In this document: positions 24,724 to 34,699 of the stretch, piece by piece
How the letters are laid out: every line of letters begins with the position of its first letter
Numbering within the stretch: position 1 is the stretch's first letter
Assembly: GCA_000785145.2 (NCBI GenBank)
Contig: JSZA02000004.1
Location: forward strand, 1 to 64,000
Length of the DNA stretch: 64,000 nt
Origin: Candidatus Thiomargarita nelsonii
GTDB lineage: Bacteria > Pseudomonadota > Gammaproteobacteria > Beggiatoales > Beggiatoaceae
Direction: 5' to 3'
Made by a program: the position numbers and the translations under genes
Notes under the pieces: generated by a model
The model's database searches: none
Told to the model about the DNA's origin: nothing
The model's input: the letters and a program-made list of their open reading frames with translations, nothing else

Positions 24724-26313
24724 ATGACCTATGACGTATTGATTATCGGCAGCGGAGCCGCCGGGCTCAGCCTCGCTTTGGAATTAGCAGAACATGCCAA
24801 AATTGCCATCTTATCAAAAGCAGCCCTAGAATGCGGCAACACCCAATATGCACAAGGGGGGATTTCAGCCGTACTCGCTGAAGATGATTCATTGGATTCG
24901 CATGTTGAAGATACCCTTAACGCTGGAGCAGGATTATGTGATCCCGACATTGTCAACTTCACCGTTTCACAAGGCCCAGAGCGGATTGCTTGGCTGATTG
25001 AACAAGGCATGAAATTCACTCAACTCACTGATTTAAAAGGTAATATCAATTACCACCTGACCCGTGAAGGCGGGCATAGTCATCGCCGCGTTATACATGC
25101 CGAAGATGCAACAGGGCGAGCCATCGTCTCAACCTTATTACCTAAAGTCAAAGCCCACCCAAATATTGACCTGTTAGAATACCACATTGCAATTGACTTG
25201 ATTACAGGTACCAAACTAGGCTTATCTACATCACGGTGTTTGGGGGCATATCTATTAAATATCAACACAGATCAAATCATCGCCATTGGTGCCCGTTTTG
25301 TAGTACTCGCCACAGGCGGCGCGGGAAAAGCCTATTTATACACCAGCAACCCAGATGTCGCAACAGGCGATGGCATTGCAATAGCCTGGCGTGCGGGCTG
25401 TCGCGTGGCTAATATGGAATTTATCCAATTTCATCCCACCTGTTTATATCACCCCGATGCCAAATCATTTTTAATCAGCGAAGCCGTGCGCGGTGAAGGC
25501 GGCAAATTGTTATTACCTGATGGCAAGCCCTTTATGCAGCGTTTTGATCCGCGTGCTGAACTCGCCCCTCGTGACATTGTAGCACGCGCCATCGATCATG
25601 AAATGAAACGATTAGGCAGCGATTGCCTTTTTCTCGATATCACCCACAAACCCAAGGATTTTATTGTCGAACATTTTCCCAATATTTATAATCGCTGTCT
25701 CGCATTAGGGATAAATATGAACAAACAACCCATTCCCGTTGTCCCGGCAGCTCACTACACCTGTGGTGGCGTGATGACAGATCGGCATGGGCGTACCGAT
25801 ATTGAGGGATTATATGCCACCGGGGAAGTCGCATTTACCGGCTTACACGGTGCCAATCGTATGGCGAGCAATTCTTTACTAGAATGTTTAGTCTTTGCCC
25901 ATGCGGCAAGCCTCGATATTTTGGCCCAACTAAATGACATCCCAGCACCACCGCCCTTACCGGCTTGGGACGAGAGCCGTGTCACAGATTCTGATGAAGA
26001 AGTTGTGGTATCTCATAACTGGGATGAATTGCGCCGCTTTATGTGGGACTATGTTGGCATTGTGCGTACCACCAAGCGTTTACAACGCGCTAAACGCCGT
26101 GTTGACTTATTGCACAATGAAATCCAAGAATACTACAGCAATTTCCGTATCAGTAACGATTTGCTAGAATTACGCAACCTCACACTCGTAGCAGACTTGA
26201 TCATCCGATCTGCACAACTCCGTTCTGAAAGTAGAGGATTGCACTATACACTTGATTATCCTGAAAACAGTGCTATAGCACAAAATACTATACTTAGCCC
26301 ATCCATCCATTAA
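24724..26313 (+). CDS. nadB: L-aspartate oxidase
   Basis: This 529-residue FAD enzyme oxidises L-aspartate to iminoaspartate in NAD synthesis. The FAD motif [13 protein letters not shown] is at the N-terminus, the [21 protein letters not shown] segment in the middle, and [27 protein letters not shown] with [15 protein letters not shown] near residue 350-390. Length is normal. nadB diverging from the rpoE-rse operon is standard in gammaproteobacteria, here with the operon head lost. Its last bases are duplicated beyond a repeat element at 26300-26454. Confidence 0.97.
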   Translation: MTYDVLIIGSGAAGLSLALELAEHAKIAILSKAALECGNTQYAQGGISAVLAEDDSLDSHVEDTLNAGAGLCDPDIVNFTVSQGPERIAWLIEQGMKFTQLTDLKGNINYHLTREGGHSHRRVIHAEDATGRAIVSTLLPKVKAHPNIDLLEYHIAIDLITGTKLGLSTSRCLGAYLLNINTDQIIAIGARFVVLATGGAGKAYLYTSNPDVATGDGIAIAWRAGCRVANMEFIQFHPTCLYHPDAKSFLISEAVRGEGGKLLLPDGKPFMQRFDPRAELAPRDIVARAIDHEMKRLGSDCLFLDITHKPKDFIVEHFPNIYNRCLALGINMNKQPIPVVPAAHYTCGGVMTDRHGRTDIEGLYATGEVAFTGLHGANRMASNSLLECLVFAHAASLDILAQLNDIPAPPPLPAWDESRVTDSDEEVVVSHNWDELRRFMWDYVGIVRTTKRLQRAKRRVDLLHNEIQEYYSNFRISNDLLELRNLTLVADLIIRSAQLRSESRGLHYTLDYPENSAIAQNTILSPSIH

Positions 26314-26454
26314 TTATAATGCCATCGCCGTTAAGGGCAACCACAAGGGATTAAGGGCAAACCCGATAGGGTAGCCCCTACAACGGTATGATGTAGGGGC
26401 AATCCTTTATGGTTGCCCCTGTTAGAAGGTGGCATCCATCCATTAATTACAATG
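26300..26454. repeat. gggcaacc element flanked by duplicated nadB end
   Basis: CATCCATCCATTAATTA is found at 26300-26316 (end of nadB) and again at 26433-26449 (just before yciK), with the similarity extending to 22 bp with one mismatch. Between them lies a gggcaacc/ggggcaatcc element with ends ATGCCATCGCC and GGTGGCAT. Confidence 0.8.
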
Positions 26455-26463
26455 AGACTTAAC

Positions 26464-27207
26464 ATGTTTAACTACACTCCCTCTCCCACACTATTGACAG
26501 ATCGAATCATTCTCGTAACCGGTGCCGGAGATGGTATTGGTCGTGCGGCTGCCAAAAGTTTTGCTGCACACGGCGCGACCGTGATTTTACTGGGGCGCAC
26601 TATCAAAAAATTAGAAGCCGTCTATGATGAAATTGAACAAGCCGGGCACCCACAAGCAGCGATTTATCCCATGAATTTTGAAGGGGCTCATCCTAATGAT
26701 TATGAAAATCTTGCCAACACTTTAGAAACTGAATTTGGGCAACTCAATGGTTTACTACATAATGCCAGCTTGTTAGGGACACTTACCCCGTTAGAACACT
26801 ATGATATCAAGCAGTGGTATCAAGTGATGCAAGTCAATCTCAATGCCCCGTTTTTACTCACGAGGGCTTGTTTAGGATTGATGAAACGGGCTCAGGATGC
26901 TTCCATTGTATTTACATCTTCCAGTGTTGGACGCAAGGCACGGGCTTATTGGGGCGCATACTCCGTTTCAAAATTTGCGACAGAGGGCATGATGCAAATA
27001 TTAGCCAATGAAGTCGAAGCGAATACTAATATTCGAGTGAATACCCTCAACCCCGGCGCAACGCGCACTGCCATGCGGGCGGCAGCCTATCCAGGAGAAG
27101 ACTCAATGACTTTACCGTCACCAGAGGCGATTATGCCTTTATATCTTTATATGATGGGACCAGATAGTCGTCAACTTAACGGTCAAGCATTGAATGCACA
27201 AGATTGA
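26464..27207 (+). CDS. yciK: short-chain dehydrogenase, YciK family
   Basis: This is a 247-residue NAD(P)-dependent oxidoreductase. The Rossmann motif TGAGDGIG is at about residues 19-26, the NASLLG (NAG-like) segment follows, and the active-site pattern is S...YSVSK (SSSVGRKARAYWGAYSVSK). The N-terminus (YTPSPTLLTDRIILVTGA) matches E. coli YciK closely, so I use ATG 26464; ATG 26452 would add four residues. The physiological substrate of YciK is unclear. Confidence 0.88.
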   Translation: MFNYTPSPTLLTDRIILVTGAGDGIGRAAAKSFAAHGATVILLGRTIKKLEAVYDEIEQAGHPQAAIYPMNFEGAHPNDYENLANTLETEFGQLNGLLHNASLLGTLTPLEHYDIKQWYQVMQVNLNAPFLLTRACLGLMKRAQDASIVFTSSSVGRKARAYWGAYSVSKFATEGMMQILANEVEANTNIRVNTLNPGATRTAMRAAAYPGEDSMTLPSPEAIMPLYLYMMGPDSRQLNGQALNAQD

Positions 27208-27227
27208 TAGCAAGCTCAAAACATTAA

Positions 27228-27380
27228 CTACAGGGATTAGTGCGGCTAGGTTTCTCGTTCCCACGCTCTGCGTGGGAATGCCTGCCTGGACGCTCCGCGT
27301 CCTGCACTGAATCATCAGCCAATTTGCCGGACGCGGAGCGTCCAAACAGGCATTCCCACGCAGAGCGTGGGAACGAGAAA
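27228..27380. repeat. large inverted repeat of GTTCCCACGCTCTGC hairpins
   Basis: TCTCGTTCCCACGCTCTGCG at 27253 is inverted at about 27360-27378, with GGAATGCCTGCCTGGACGCTCC/GGAGCGTCCAAACAGGCATTCC between, making a ~125-bp inverted repeat. The preceding TTAACTACAGGGAT (27229-27242) resembles the left end of the element at 58.26 kb. Confidence 0.85.
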
Positions 27381-27389
27381 AAAAAGCTC

Positions 27390-27442
27390 AGGAGTCCAAA
27401 ATTTATTTTGGACGAGACGTCCAAGATAAATCTTGGACTCCT
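27390..27442. repeat. double AGTCCAA repeat
   Basis: AGGAGTCCAAAATTTATTTT, GGACGAGACGTCC and AAGATAAATCTTGGACTCC form a two-armed palindromic repeat. The sequence 27443-27565 after it has no recognisable gene. Confidence 0.8.
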
Positions 27443-27565
27443 TAACTTATGTCGGCTCAATGAGCGCGAGGCAAAGGGTGGAGCCTACACTTGACAAGCG
27501 CAAAATAAACCATAAAATAACTGGCATTTGATGGATGATAGCATAAGAGAAAAAATTAAATTATT

Positions 27566-28346
27566 ATGAGACTCAAGATAAAAGGTTTTCACGTTATAAA
27601 AAGTGCAGATATTCAATTTGAGGGTTTAACTGTTATTGCTGGTGAGAATGATACTGGTAAAAGTACAGTTGGAAAAATACTATTTTCTGAAATAAGAAAC
27701 TCTCTTTTAAAAACCAGTCCTGAAAAAGTAAACAATATAGAATTTCAGATGGAAAATGAGATAACTCACTTTCCAATATTTATAGACAGTCCAGATTTCT
27801 TATCAAAATTTAACTATATTAAAAATACGATGGCTTTAGCGCAACAGTATCAGTTAAATTTTTCACTACCAAATGAAGTTGGCGATTTTGTTTTAAGAAT
27901 ATCTCAACCATTGATACTAACTCGTCATAATAAAAAATTTCAACTGATTAAAAAATAAATTAAACATGTACCAAACCGCAAATGGTATTAAAATGTTCTG
28001 TTTTCTTCAAATACTCATTCTAAATGGTGCCATTAAAAATGGCAGTACATTAATATTTGATGAACCTGAAGTTCATTTACATCCGAAATGGCAACTTGAA
28101 TATGCTAAAGTGATTACTTCTTTAGTGAGAGATGGTATAAAAGTATTGGTTAATTCACATAGTCCTTATATGATAGAAGCATTAGAATTATATTCAAAAA
28201 AAGAGAATATAAACACAAACTTTTATTTAGCAAATAAGGTTGATGAATATTCAATTATCGAAAAGGTCACCAATAATTTAGAACGGATTTATAAAAAGTT
28301 AGCCGAACCAATCAATAGTTTAGAGGAACTCGATTATGCGGAATGA
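27566..28346 (+). pseudogene. AAA ATPase (OLD-like), internally deleted and frameshifted
   Basis: Two reading frames make up one gene. 27566-27958 encodes the N-terminus with Walker A GENDTGKS (about residues 27-34). 27966-28346 encodes the C-terminus with TASGIK-like TANGIKMFCFLQIL, Walker B LIFDEPEVHLHPKW and the HSPYMIEAL switch. The middle several hundred residues are missing. Base composition is more AT-rich than the surroundings, suggesting acquired DNA. The downstream partner gene overlaps its end (ATG 28336). Such pairs are often anti-phage or nuclease modules; this one is dead. Confidence 0.75.
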
Positions 28347-28890
28347 AATCTTCAGAGATTTTATTAAAAAAGATTATTTTGATACTTTGAGTCATATCAG
28401 TATTGATGATTCAGATGATAAAAAGCCAATAAGTTTTTTTTAATAGCAGTAAAAAGTATATTAATTTTGATGGCAAAGTGGTTAAAAATATATTTAAGGA
28501 AAAAGAATTAAAAGGCTGTGATTTATTGGCTTGCAAAGATAATACAATCTATTTGATAGAATTAGCACGAGAAGACAATTAAATAAAAATCAAAAACCTG
28601 CATTAAAACAAAAAGCCTCAGAAAGTTGGATGGTAATAATAAAATTATTACGCGATTATAATATTTCATTAGATGAATTTTTTAAAAAATATAAAATCGT
28701 TTTAATTGTGATATATAAAACGTCTGACAACATTAACAGTAGTAAAGATAAAATTCATCAACATTTTACAGAAAAAAACAAAATTATTCATTTTGGATTA
28801 GAAAGATACCAATATTTTTATGATGAAATTATTACAGTTGATAAAGATACTTATTTGAAAAACTATAATTACTTTGAAGAATGGCAATAA
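28336..28890 (+). pseudogene. partner gene of the AAA ATPase, two frameshifts
   Basis: Three frames join into one protein. 28336-28443 gives MRNEIFRDFIKKDYFDTLSH and is shifted at a run of eight T. The next frame encodes GCDLLACKDNTIYLIEL. A shift near 28570 leads into KASESWMVIIKLLRDYNISLDEFFKKYKIVLIVIYKT up to the stop at 28890. The D...IEL stretch followed by a Lys-rich segment could be part of a PD-(D/E)xK-like fold, but this is uncertain. Homopolymer sequencing errors are an alternative to real decay. Confidence 0.6.
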
Positions 28891-29270
28891 ATGTGAATAA
28901 AAATCCAACATGAAGCAAGCGTCGGGTGCGTTTTACGCACATTTTTGTTAGTGTAGATAAATCATACGCGACAAGACGGTGCGTCGGACGCTGCGGTAAT
29001 CCCGCACGTCGGGATTTGTGAGGGGGCGGTTCGGGTAACTGGCCGTTCTACCTTAATGTCCTACGCACCTGGAATGATATCCTGTCGTGTGGATAAAGAG
29101 AGGGCGTATCCACATGATATGGGAAAATGACTTACCATTTTTCTCCAAGAGGGGCTATCCGATATTCCTATACCAAATGTAAGGAATGCCAAAGCGAAGA
29201 CAGGTAATAATATTGCAAACAAGAACGCCCAAAGGGAGCGGCTGTTTTTGGGTAGGCTGAATTTGCCTTG
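28891..29270. other. gene-poor stretch with repeat and decayed sequence
   Basis: After the partner pseudogene come a GGGTGCG...CGCACATTT repeat piece, then group II intron-like DNA (28975-29055). From about 29100 to 29270 on the minus strand there is an open frame with one membrane segment (SLWAFLFAILLPVFALAFLTFG) but no start codon, probably the tail of a lost membrane protein. No intact gene is visible. Confidence 0.6.
28975..29055 (+). ncRNA. possible group II intron 3' end (domains V-VI), degenerate
   Basis: GCTGCGGTAATCCCGCACGT followed by CGGGATTTGTGAGGGGGCGG and a hairpin around GGTAACTGGCC ending TTCTACC resembles domain V, the joiner GUGAGGGGG and domain VI of bacterial group II introns. 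The 5' strand of domain V is imperfect, and no reverse transcriptase gene is nearby, so it is at most a relic. Confidence 0.35.
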
Positions 29271-29533
29271 TTACATGCTATTGCTAAATACAACGTCGTA
29301 ATGCTCTACTTCAGGAAAAGGCTCATAAAAATGATGTAAAAGCCCTTTCCATTTTTCATACTCGGTGGATTTTCTAAATCCTTCTGTATGGTCTTCAAGT
29401 GTTTGCCAATTGACAAGGAGAATATACCTGTTCTGTTTTTCAATGCTATGATTGTTTGTGCTTTGGAAAAGGCAGCTTCAAACTTTTTTTCTTAGGATGT
29501 TTTTACATCCAATATTGCGACTTCAAGTACCAT
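29271..29533 (-). pseudogene. antibiotic-biosynthesis-monooxygenase (ABM) domain protein, broken
   Basis: On the minus strand an ATG at 29533 encodes MVLEVAILDVKTS, then a stop codon, [16 protein letters not shown], then after a frame change [20 protein letters not shown] and [28 protein letters not shown]. This is the order of an ABM-type small dimeric monooxygenase (~100 residues), with a nonsense mutation and an internal deletion of ~15 residues. Confidence 0.75.
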
Positions 29534-29591
29534 TTTTTAAATTCCAAGATAGATCGGCAGTTCCAAAGAAGCGCCCACTACAGGACCGCAT

Positions 29592-29710
29592 TTGATGTAG
29601 GGGCAATCCTTTATGGTTGCCCCTGTTAGGCGATGGCATTAAGCGAACAGGGTGCGTAGGACGCACCCTACACTTGCTAGAAATCCTATTTTTTTAAAAA
29701 ATAGGATTTC
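29592..29710. repeat. three repeat families in tandem before rne stop
   Basis: A right half of the gggcaacc element (GTAGGGGCAATCCTTTATGG to GGCGATGGCATT), a GGGTGCGTAGGACGCACCCTAC palindrome (29650-29672), and the palindrome AAATCCTATTTTTTTAAAAA/ATAGGATTTC (29680-29710), which may terminate rne transcription. Confidence 0.8.
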
Positions 29711-29718
29711 TCAACCCC

Positions 29719-31620
29719 CTACGATTCAGGACGTTTCCTGCGACGACTACGGCGCACAAAAGTACTAGAGCGGTTGCCATTGACGGTTTTTTTTGAACTC
29801 TCCACAGAAGCATCAGACTTTAAACGCGCTTTTGGAGCATTGCGAGGACCTTTTTGCCTCACCGGCGATTTTGTTGGCGGCTTTTGTATAGGTGCTGGAG
29901 GAGCAGTTGTTTTTTTAACAACGACTGGCTTTTGAGGAAACACCTTAGTCAAAAAACGTTTTATCAATCCTTGCCGACTTTCCAGCACTGGCGGGGTCGT
30001 ATGTACCACATCTTTGACTGTTGGTTCTTCAGACGATTCCTGTTTGATAGGCGCCCTATAATTATCAACCACCACTTCTTGGGCTTTGGTTATCAGTTGA
30101 TAACTCGCTTTATGACTGCCAAACTCTTTTTTATCATCCTGCCGCACACGTTGCACATCATATTTGGGCGTTTCCATGTTGGGATTAGGTATCAGCACAA
30201 TATTGATACGTTGCCGACTCTCAATTTCAAATGTAGCCTGTCGTTTTTCATTCACCAAATAAGTTGCCACTTCCACTGGCACTTGCGCGATGATTTTACC
30301 CGTTTTGTCCTTCATCGCCTCTTCTTCCATTAAGCGCAGAATGGATAACGATAAAGATTCAACACTACGAATAGCGCCTTGTCCACTGCAACGGGGACAA
30401 ACTATCTGGCTTGATTCACCGAGAGAAGGACGCAAACGTTGGCGCGACATTTCTAACAAACCAAATCGTGAGATACGCCCAACTTGTACCCGCGCCCTAT
30501 CCATTTTCAGCGCCTCTTTCATGCGGCTTTCAACTTCACGCTGATTTTTATGACTGAGCATATCAATAAAATCTATCACCACCAATCCGCCTACATCGCG
30601 CAGGCGCAATTGTCGGGCAATTTCATCAACCGCCTCCAAATTGGTATTGAGAGCCGTTTCTTCTATATCAACCCCCTTTGTCGCACGCGCTGAATTAATA
30701 TCTATCGACAACAATGCCTCAGTATGATCAAGAACAATGGCACCCCCTGAGGGTAATTTCACTTCGCGTTGAAAAGCCGACTCAATTTGGCTTTCAATTT
30801 GATAGCGCGTAAACAACGGCACTTTGTCCTGATAAAGTTTGACCTTATTAACATGCTGTGGCATGATCTGCTGCATGAATTTGCTTGCATCTCGATAAAT
30901 TTCCGGATTATCAACGATAATTTCACTGATATCTTCGCGCAAATAATCGCGGATGGCACGGATGATCACATTACTTTCTTGATAGATCAGAATCGGTGCC
31001 AAGCACTGTTTAGATGAGGTTTCTATGGCTTGCCATAATTGCAAGAGATACGCTAAATCCCATTTCAATTCATCAACCGTTTTATTAACACCGGCTGTAC
31101 GCAATATCAATCCCATACCGGTTGGTATTTGTAGGGCACTCAAAGCTTCCCGAGCATCACTGCGATCATCTCCCTCAATGCGGCGCGATACGCCACCGGC
31201 TCGTGGATTATTCGGCATCAACACCAGATAGCGTCCCGCTAAACTGATAAAAGTCGTCAAAGCGGCACCTTTGTTACCGCGTTCTTCCTTATCTACCTGT
31301 ATGATGATTTCTTGTCCTTCTTGCAAGACATCCTTAATGCTGCGACGAACCGGCTTCTTTTCAGCACTTTCCTCCGCATCTGCTTTAAAATAACTGCGGA
31401 CAACATCCTTTAGCGGCAAAAAACCATGTCTATCAACACCAAAATCAATAAAAGCAGCCTCCAAACTGGGTTCGATGCGGGTGATTTTACCTTTGTAAAT
31501 ATTAGACTTCATTTGCTTGCGAGCCGCTGTTTCGATGTCAAAATTATCTAATTTTTGTCCATCTACCATAGCGACACGCAACTCTTCAGGCTGAGTTGCG
31601 TTAATTAATATTCTCTTCAT
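29719..31620 (-). CDS. rne: ribonuclease E/G family endoribonuclease
   Basis: This 633-residue RNA-processing enzyme starts [17 protein letters not shown] with an S1 domain ([24 protein letters not shown]), then the RNase H-like and DNase I-like domains with the acidic catalytic motif VIDFIDM. The zinc-link CPRCSGQG is at about residue 404. The C-terminal ~130 residues are basic and Pro-rich, much shorter than the E. coli scaffold tail but longer than RNase G. Divergence from rluC is the conserved arrangement for rne. It probably nucleates a reduced degradosome. Confidence 0.94.
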   Translation of the reverse strand: MKRILINATQPEELRVAMVDGQKLDNFDIETAARKQMKSNIYKGKITRIEPSLEAAFIDFGVDRHGFLPLKDVVRSYFKADAEESAEKKPVRRSIKDVLQEGQEIIIQVDKEERGNKGAALTTFISLAGRYLVLMPNNPRAGGVSRRIEGDDRSDAREALSALQIPTGMGLILRTAGVNKTVDELKWDLAYLLQLWQAIETSSKQCLAPILIYQESNVIIRAIRDYLREDISEIIVDNPEIYRDASKFMQQIMPQHVNKVKLYQDKVPLFTRYQIESQIESAFQREVKLPSGGAIVLDHTEALLSIDINSARATKGVDIEETALNTNLEAVDEIARQLRLRDVGGLVVIDFIDMLSHKNQREVESRMKEALKMDRARVQVGRISRFGLLEMSRQRLRPSLGESSQIVCPRCSGQGAIRSVESLSLSILRLMEEEAMKDKTGKIIAQVPVEVATYLVNEKRQATFEIESRQRINIVLIPNPNMETPKYDVQRVRQDDKKEFGSHKASYQLITKAQEVVVDNYRAPIKQESSEEPTVKDVVHTTPPVLESRQGLIKRFLTKVFPQKPVVVKKTTAPPAPIQKPPTKSPVRQKGPRNAPKARLKSDASVESSKKTVNGNRSSTFVRRSRRRKRPES

Positions 31621-31733
31621 TCAAGTTAATCCTTATGTGATAGTGCTCAACCTATTGGGAGCACTGTTATTCCGTGTTCTGTTGGGCGCACAAGATTTTT
31701 ATTTAGGAACAAGTCTATTTTATCAGTGTTATA

Positions 31734-32699
31734 ATGTTCACCATGAATACTTACAAACAAACCCCTGTGACTTTTCTGACAATTTCTGCGGAACAAGCCG
31801 GGCAACGTATTGATAATTTTTTGCATACGCACCTTAAAGGTGTGCCAAGAAGTCATATCTATCGGATATTGCGTACTGGCGAAGTGCGTATCAATAAAGG
31901 TCGTATTAAGCCAACTTACCGCTTGATGGTGGGCGATGTCTTGCGTTTGCCGCCCCTACAATGTCAAGATCACAATCCAAACGTGCCAAGCGCAAACCGC
32001 CTAAAGGCATTGGCAAACGCCATTTTGTACGAAGATGCCCATTTATTAATCATCAACAAACCGGCGGGCATGGCTGTGCATGGTGGCACTGGCATTAATG
32101 GTGGCGTGATTGAAGCTTTACGTGCTTTATATCCTAACGCCCCTTATTTAGAATTAGTACACCGTTTAGATCGTGATACCTCTGGCTGTTTGATGATTGC
32201 AAAAAAACGTAGCATGTTACGGCGCTTGCATGATTTACTACGCAATGGTGGAATACACAAACACTATCTCGCCTTAGTACAAGGGCGTTGGAATCCACAC
32301 ATCCGCCGGGTAGAGGCACCATTGCGTAAAAATCTTTTACAATCAGGAGAACGTATTGTGCGTGTCAGTGCCGAGGGTAAATCCGCCCTCACTCAGTTTA
32401 GCATTGAACAACAATTTACAACAACGACTTTATTGCGTGTGCAGCCCTTTACCGGGCGTACTCATCAAATCCGTGTACACGCAGCCCATCAGGGGCATCC
32501 GATTGCGGGAGATAGCAAATACGGTGATGAAACCTTTAACCAACAAATGCGCCACGACAAGCTCAAACGTTTATGGCTGCACGCTGAAAAATTGGATATT
32601 GATTTACCAGAGATCAATTATCACCTTAGCACATCTGCCCCATTACCGGATGCTTTGCAACAAACCCTACTATGTCAGAAAAAAACTTTAAATTATTAA
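31734..32699 (+). CDS. rluC: 23S rRNA pseudouridine synthase RluC
   Basis: This ~320-residue enzyme converts three 23S rRNA uridines (955, 2504, 2580 in E. coli) to pseudouridine. An N-terminal S4 domain (GQRIDNFLHTHLKGVPRSHIYRILRTGEVRINKGRIKP) is followed by the catalytic HRLDRDTSG motif with the aspartate nucleophile and the C-terminal GRTHQIRVH. ATG 31743 is an alternative start. It overlaps the next gene by 28 bp. Divergent from rne, 113 bp apart. Confidence 0.96.
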   Translation: MFTMNTYKQTPVTFLTISAEQAGQRIDNFLHTHLKGVPRSHIYRILRTGEVRINKGRIKPTYRLMVGDVLRLPPLQCQDHNPNVPSANRLKALANAILYEDAHLLIINKPAGMAVHGGTGINGGVIEALRALYPNAPYLELVHRLDRDTSGCLMIAKKRSMLRRLHDLLRNGGIHKHYLALVQGRWNPHIRRVEAPLRKNLLQSGERIVRVSAEGKSALTQFSIEQQFTTTTLLRVQPFTGRTHQIRVHAAHQGHPIAGDSKYGDETFNQQMRHDKLKRLWLHAEKLDIDLPEINYHLSTSAPLPDALQQTLLCQKKTLNY

Positions 32700-33328
32700 T
32701 ATTTGATTGGGATGGTACCCTGATGGACTCTGCCCCCCGTATCGTTGCCAGTTTTCAGGCGGCTATTAGCGATTTAAATATGGAAAAACGCAGCCCTGCA
32801 CAAATTCGTCACATCATCGGCTTAGGGTTAAACGAGGCAATTGCCACTTTATTTCCAGACGTTTCAACACAACAATGTTTACAACTCGCCTCACGTTATC
32901 GCCATCTGTTTTTGGGCAATCAGACATTGGCTACTCCCTTATTTCCGGGCGTCGCTGAGACTTTGCAAAGCTTGGAAACGGCGGGCTATTGGTTAGCGGT
33001 TGCAACAGGCAAAAGTCGCAAAGGATTGAGCAGGGCTTTGGCAGAAAGTCAATTAACCACTTTATTTCACAGCACCCGCTGCGCTGATGAAACATGCTCT
33101 AAGCCAAACCCACAAATGTTGCAAGAAATTATGGATGAATTAGGCATAGCGCCCAATCAGACATTAATGATAGGCGACACCCAATATGATTTACAAATGG
33201 CGCACAATGCGGGCGTTGGCTCAGTGGCAGTGACTTATGGTGTGCATGACAAGGACCTGTTATTTGCCTGTCATCCATTGATTTGTATAGATAGTTTACC
33301 CGCTTTATCCGCGTGGTTACATTCATAG
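32672..33328 (+). CDS. HAD-superfamily hydrolase (phosphoglycolate phosphatase-like)
   Basis: This 218-residue phosphatase has the nucleophile motif DWDGTLMDS (about residues 12-20), motif II near ATGKSRKG, and the acidic motif MIGDTQYDLQMA. A helical cap lies between. This gene lies between rluC and sppA in Pseudomonas-like genomes too. The substrate is not determined by sequence; small phosphate monoesters such as phosphoglycolate are usual. The start lies within rluC, indicating coupling. Confidence 0.9.
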   Translation: MSEKNFKLLIFDWDGTLMDSAPRIVASFQAAISDLNMEKRSPAQIRHIIGLGLNEAIATLFPDVSTQQCLQLASRYRHLFLGNQTLATPLFPGVAETLQSLETAGYWLAVATGKSRKGLSRALAESQLTTLFHSTRCADETCSKPNPQMLQEIMDELGIAPNQTLMIGDTQYDLQMAHNAGVGSVAVTYGVHDKDLLFACHPLICIDSLPALSAWLHS

Positions 33329-33356
33329 CAAGGTACGCCTTGCACCAAGGAAAATT

Positions 33357-34331
33357 ATGTCAGAAATAAATTTAGATGAAAACTGGGAACGCGATATATT
33401 AAGAGATCTCGCCTTTGCCACCATCAAAGAACAGCGGCGAGCCCGACGGTGGCGCATTTTTTTTATACTGTTGTTTTTTACATACTTGTTTGTCACCTTA
33501 GCGATATTCGTCGAACCCGATTGGCTGAGCGGGAATGAGGATGCCGCTAATAAACATACCGCACTTGTTGAAGTAGAAGGTGTCATTGCCGCCGACACTC
33601 AAGCCAGTGCTGATAAAATTGTCACAAGCCTGCGTAGGGCTTTTAAAGATGAAAAAACAGCGGGCGTGATTATCCGCATTAATAGCCCAGGCGGTAGCCC
33701 CGTGCAAGCCGGCTACATTAATGATGAAATAAAACGCTTGCGGGAAAAATACCCGGATATTCCTGTTTATGCTGTCGCAACAGACATGTGTACATCCGGG
33801 GGCTATTATATCGCGGCGGCGGCTGACGAAATTTATGCTGATAAAGCCACTATTATCGGCTCAATTGGCGTATTAATGGATGGCTTTGGTTTTGTTGGTG
33901 CCATGGAAAAACTGGGCGTCGAACGCCGATTGCTGACAGCCGGTGAAAATAAAGGATTTTTAGATCCATTTTCGCCCATGAAAGAAGAAGATATGGCTCA
34001 CATTCAAAGCGTACTTAAAGATGTCCATAACCAATTTATCACAATCGTCAAACAAGGACGCGAAAAGAGTTTGACAGAAAAAGGAAAGTTAGAATTGTTA
34101 GACAATCCTGAGCTGTTTACAGGGCTGCTATGGACAGGTGAGAAAGCCATGGAACTTGGCTTAGTGGATGCTTTGGGTAGCAGCAGCTATATTGCTCGTG
34201 AAATCATCAAAGCTGAAAAAATAAAGGATTTTACCTCTAAACCAAATTATTTAGACCGCTTTGCCGAACGCTTGGGGGTTACGATGGCGAGGACTCTGGC
34301 GCAGCAATTCAAACTGGCGACACTTCAGTGA
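33357..34331 (+). CDS. sppA: signal peptide peptidase SppA (36K type)
   Basis: This 324-residue membrane-anchored serine protease degrades signal peptides after their release. An N-terminal membrane segment (about residues 40-60) precedes the ClpP-like fold: RINSPGGSPVQAG, the catalytic serine in DMCTSGGYYIAAAADEI and the lysine region TAGENKGFLDPFSPM. It overlaps crcB (GTGA). The gene order rluC-HAD-sppA is conserved in gammaproteobacteria. Confidence 0.94.
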   Translation: MSEINLDENWERDILRDLAFATIKEQRRARRWRIFFILLFFTYLFVTLAIFVEPDWLSGNEDAANKHTALVEVEGVIAADTQASADKIVTSLRRAFKDEKTAGVIIRINSPGGSPVQAGYINDEIKRLREKYPDIPVYAVATDMCTSGGYYIAAAADEIYADKATIIGSIGVLMDGFGFVGAMEKLGVERRLLTAGENKGFLDPFSPMKEEDMAHIQSVLKDVHNQFITIVKQGREKSLTEKGKLELLDNPELFTGLLWTGEKAMELGLVDALGSSSYIAREIIKAEKIKDFTSKPNYLDRFAERLGVTMARTLAQQFKLATLQ

Positions 34332-34699
34332 CCCGTATCATCGCAATTGCAGCCGGTGGCGCGATAGGTGCCGTATTGCGCTTTTGGGTGTCCACCGGTA
34401 TATATGCCCTTTTAGGCCGAGAATTTCCCTATGGAACCTTGGTTGTCAACGTCTTGGGAAGCTTGCTCATGGGATTTTTATATATTTTCATGCTAGAGCG
34501 AATTACCAGCATTGAATGGCGAGCCGCTCTATTGATAGGCTTACTGGGCGCGTTTACCACTTTTTCCACCTTTTCTTTGGAAACCATGACGCTGATTGAA
34601 GGCGGAGAACCAATCAAAGCTTTAGTGAATATTTTTATCAGTGTCTCACTGTGTTTGTTAGCCACTTGGTTGGGAATACAATTAGCAAGATTAGTATGA
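34328..34699 (+). CDS. crcB: fluoride ion channel CrcB/Fluc
   Basis: This 123-residue four-helix membrane protein exports fluoride as a dual-topology dimer. Hallmarks are GGAIGAVLRFWVS, the pore-lining GTLVVNVLGSLLMGF and the GLLGAFTTFSTFSLET Phe-box segment. It starts at GTG 34328, overlapping the sppA stop, and is followed by a DUF190 gene with ATGA overlap. No fluoride riboswitch is possible within this operon gap. Confidence 0.95.
   Translation: MTRIIAIAAGGAIGAVLRFWVSTGIYALLGREFPYGTLVVNVLGSLLMGFLYIFMLERITSIEWRAALLIGLLGAFTTFSTFSLETMTLIEGGEPIKALVNIFISVSLCLLATWLGIQLARLV

Noticed and set aside
29854..30333. 159-codon open frame on the plus strand within rne.
   Set aside because: It is antisense to a well-supported RNase E gene, with biased composition (rich in Phe, Arg, His) and no recognisable domain.
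34290..34330. Fluoride riboswitch upstream of crcB.
   Set aside because: crcB starts inside the sppA stop codon; there is no untranslated leader in which an aptamer could lie.
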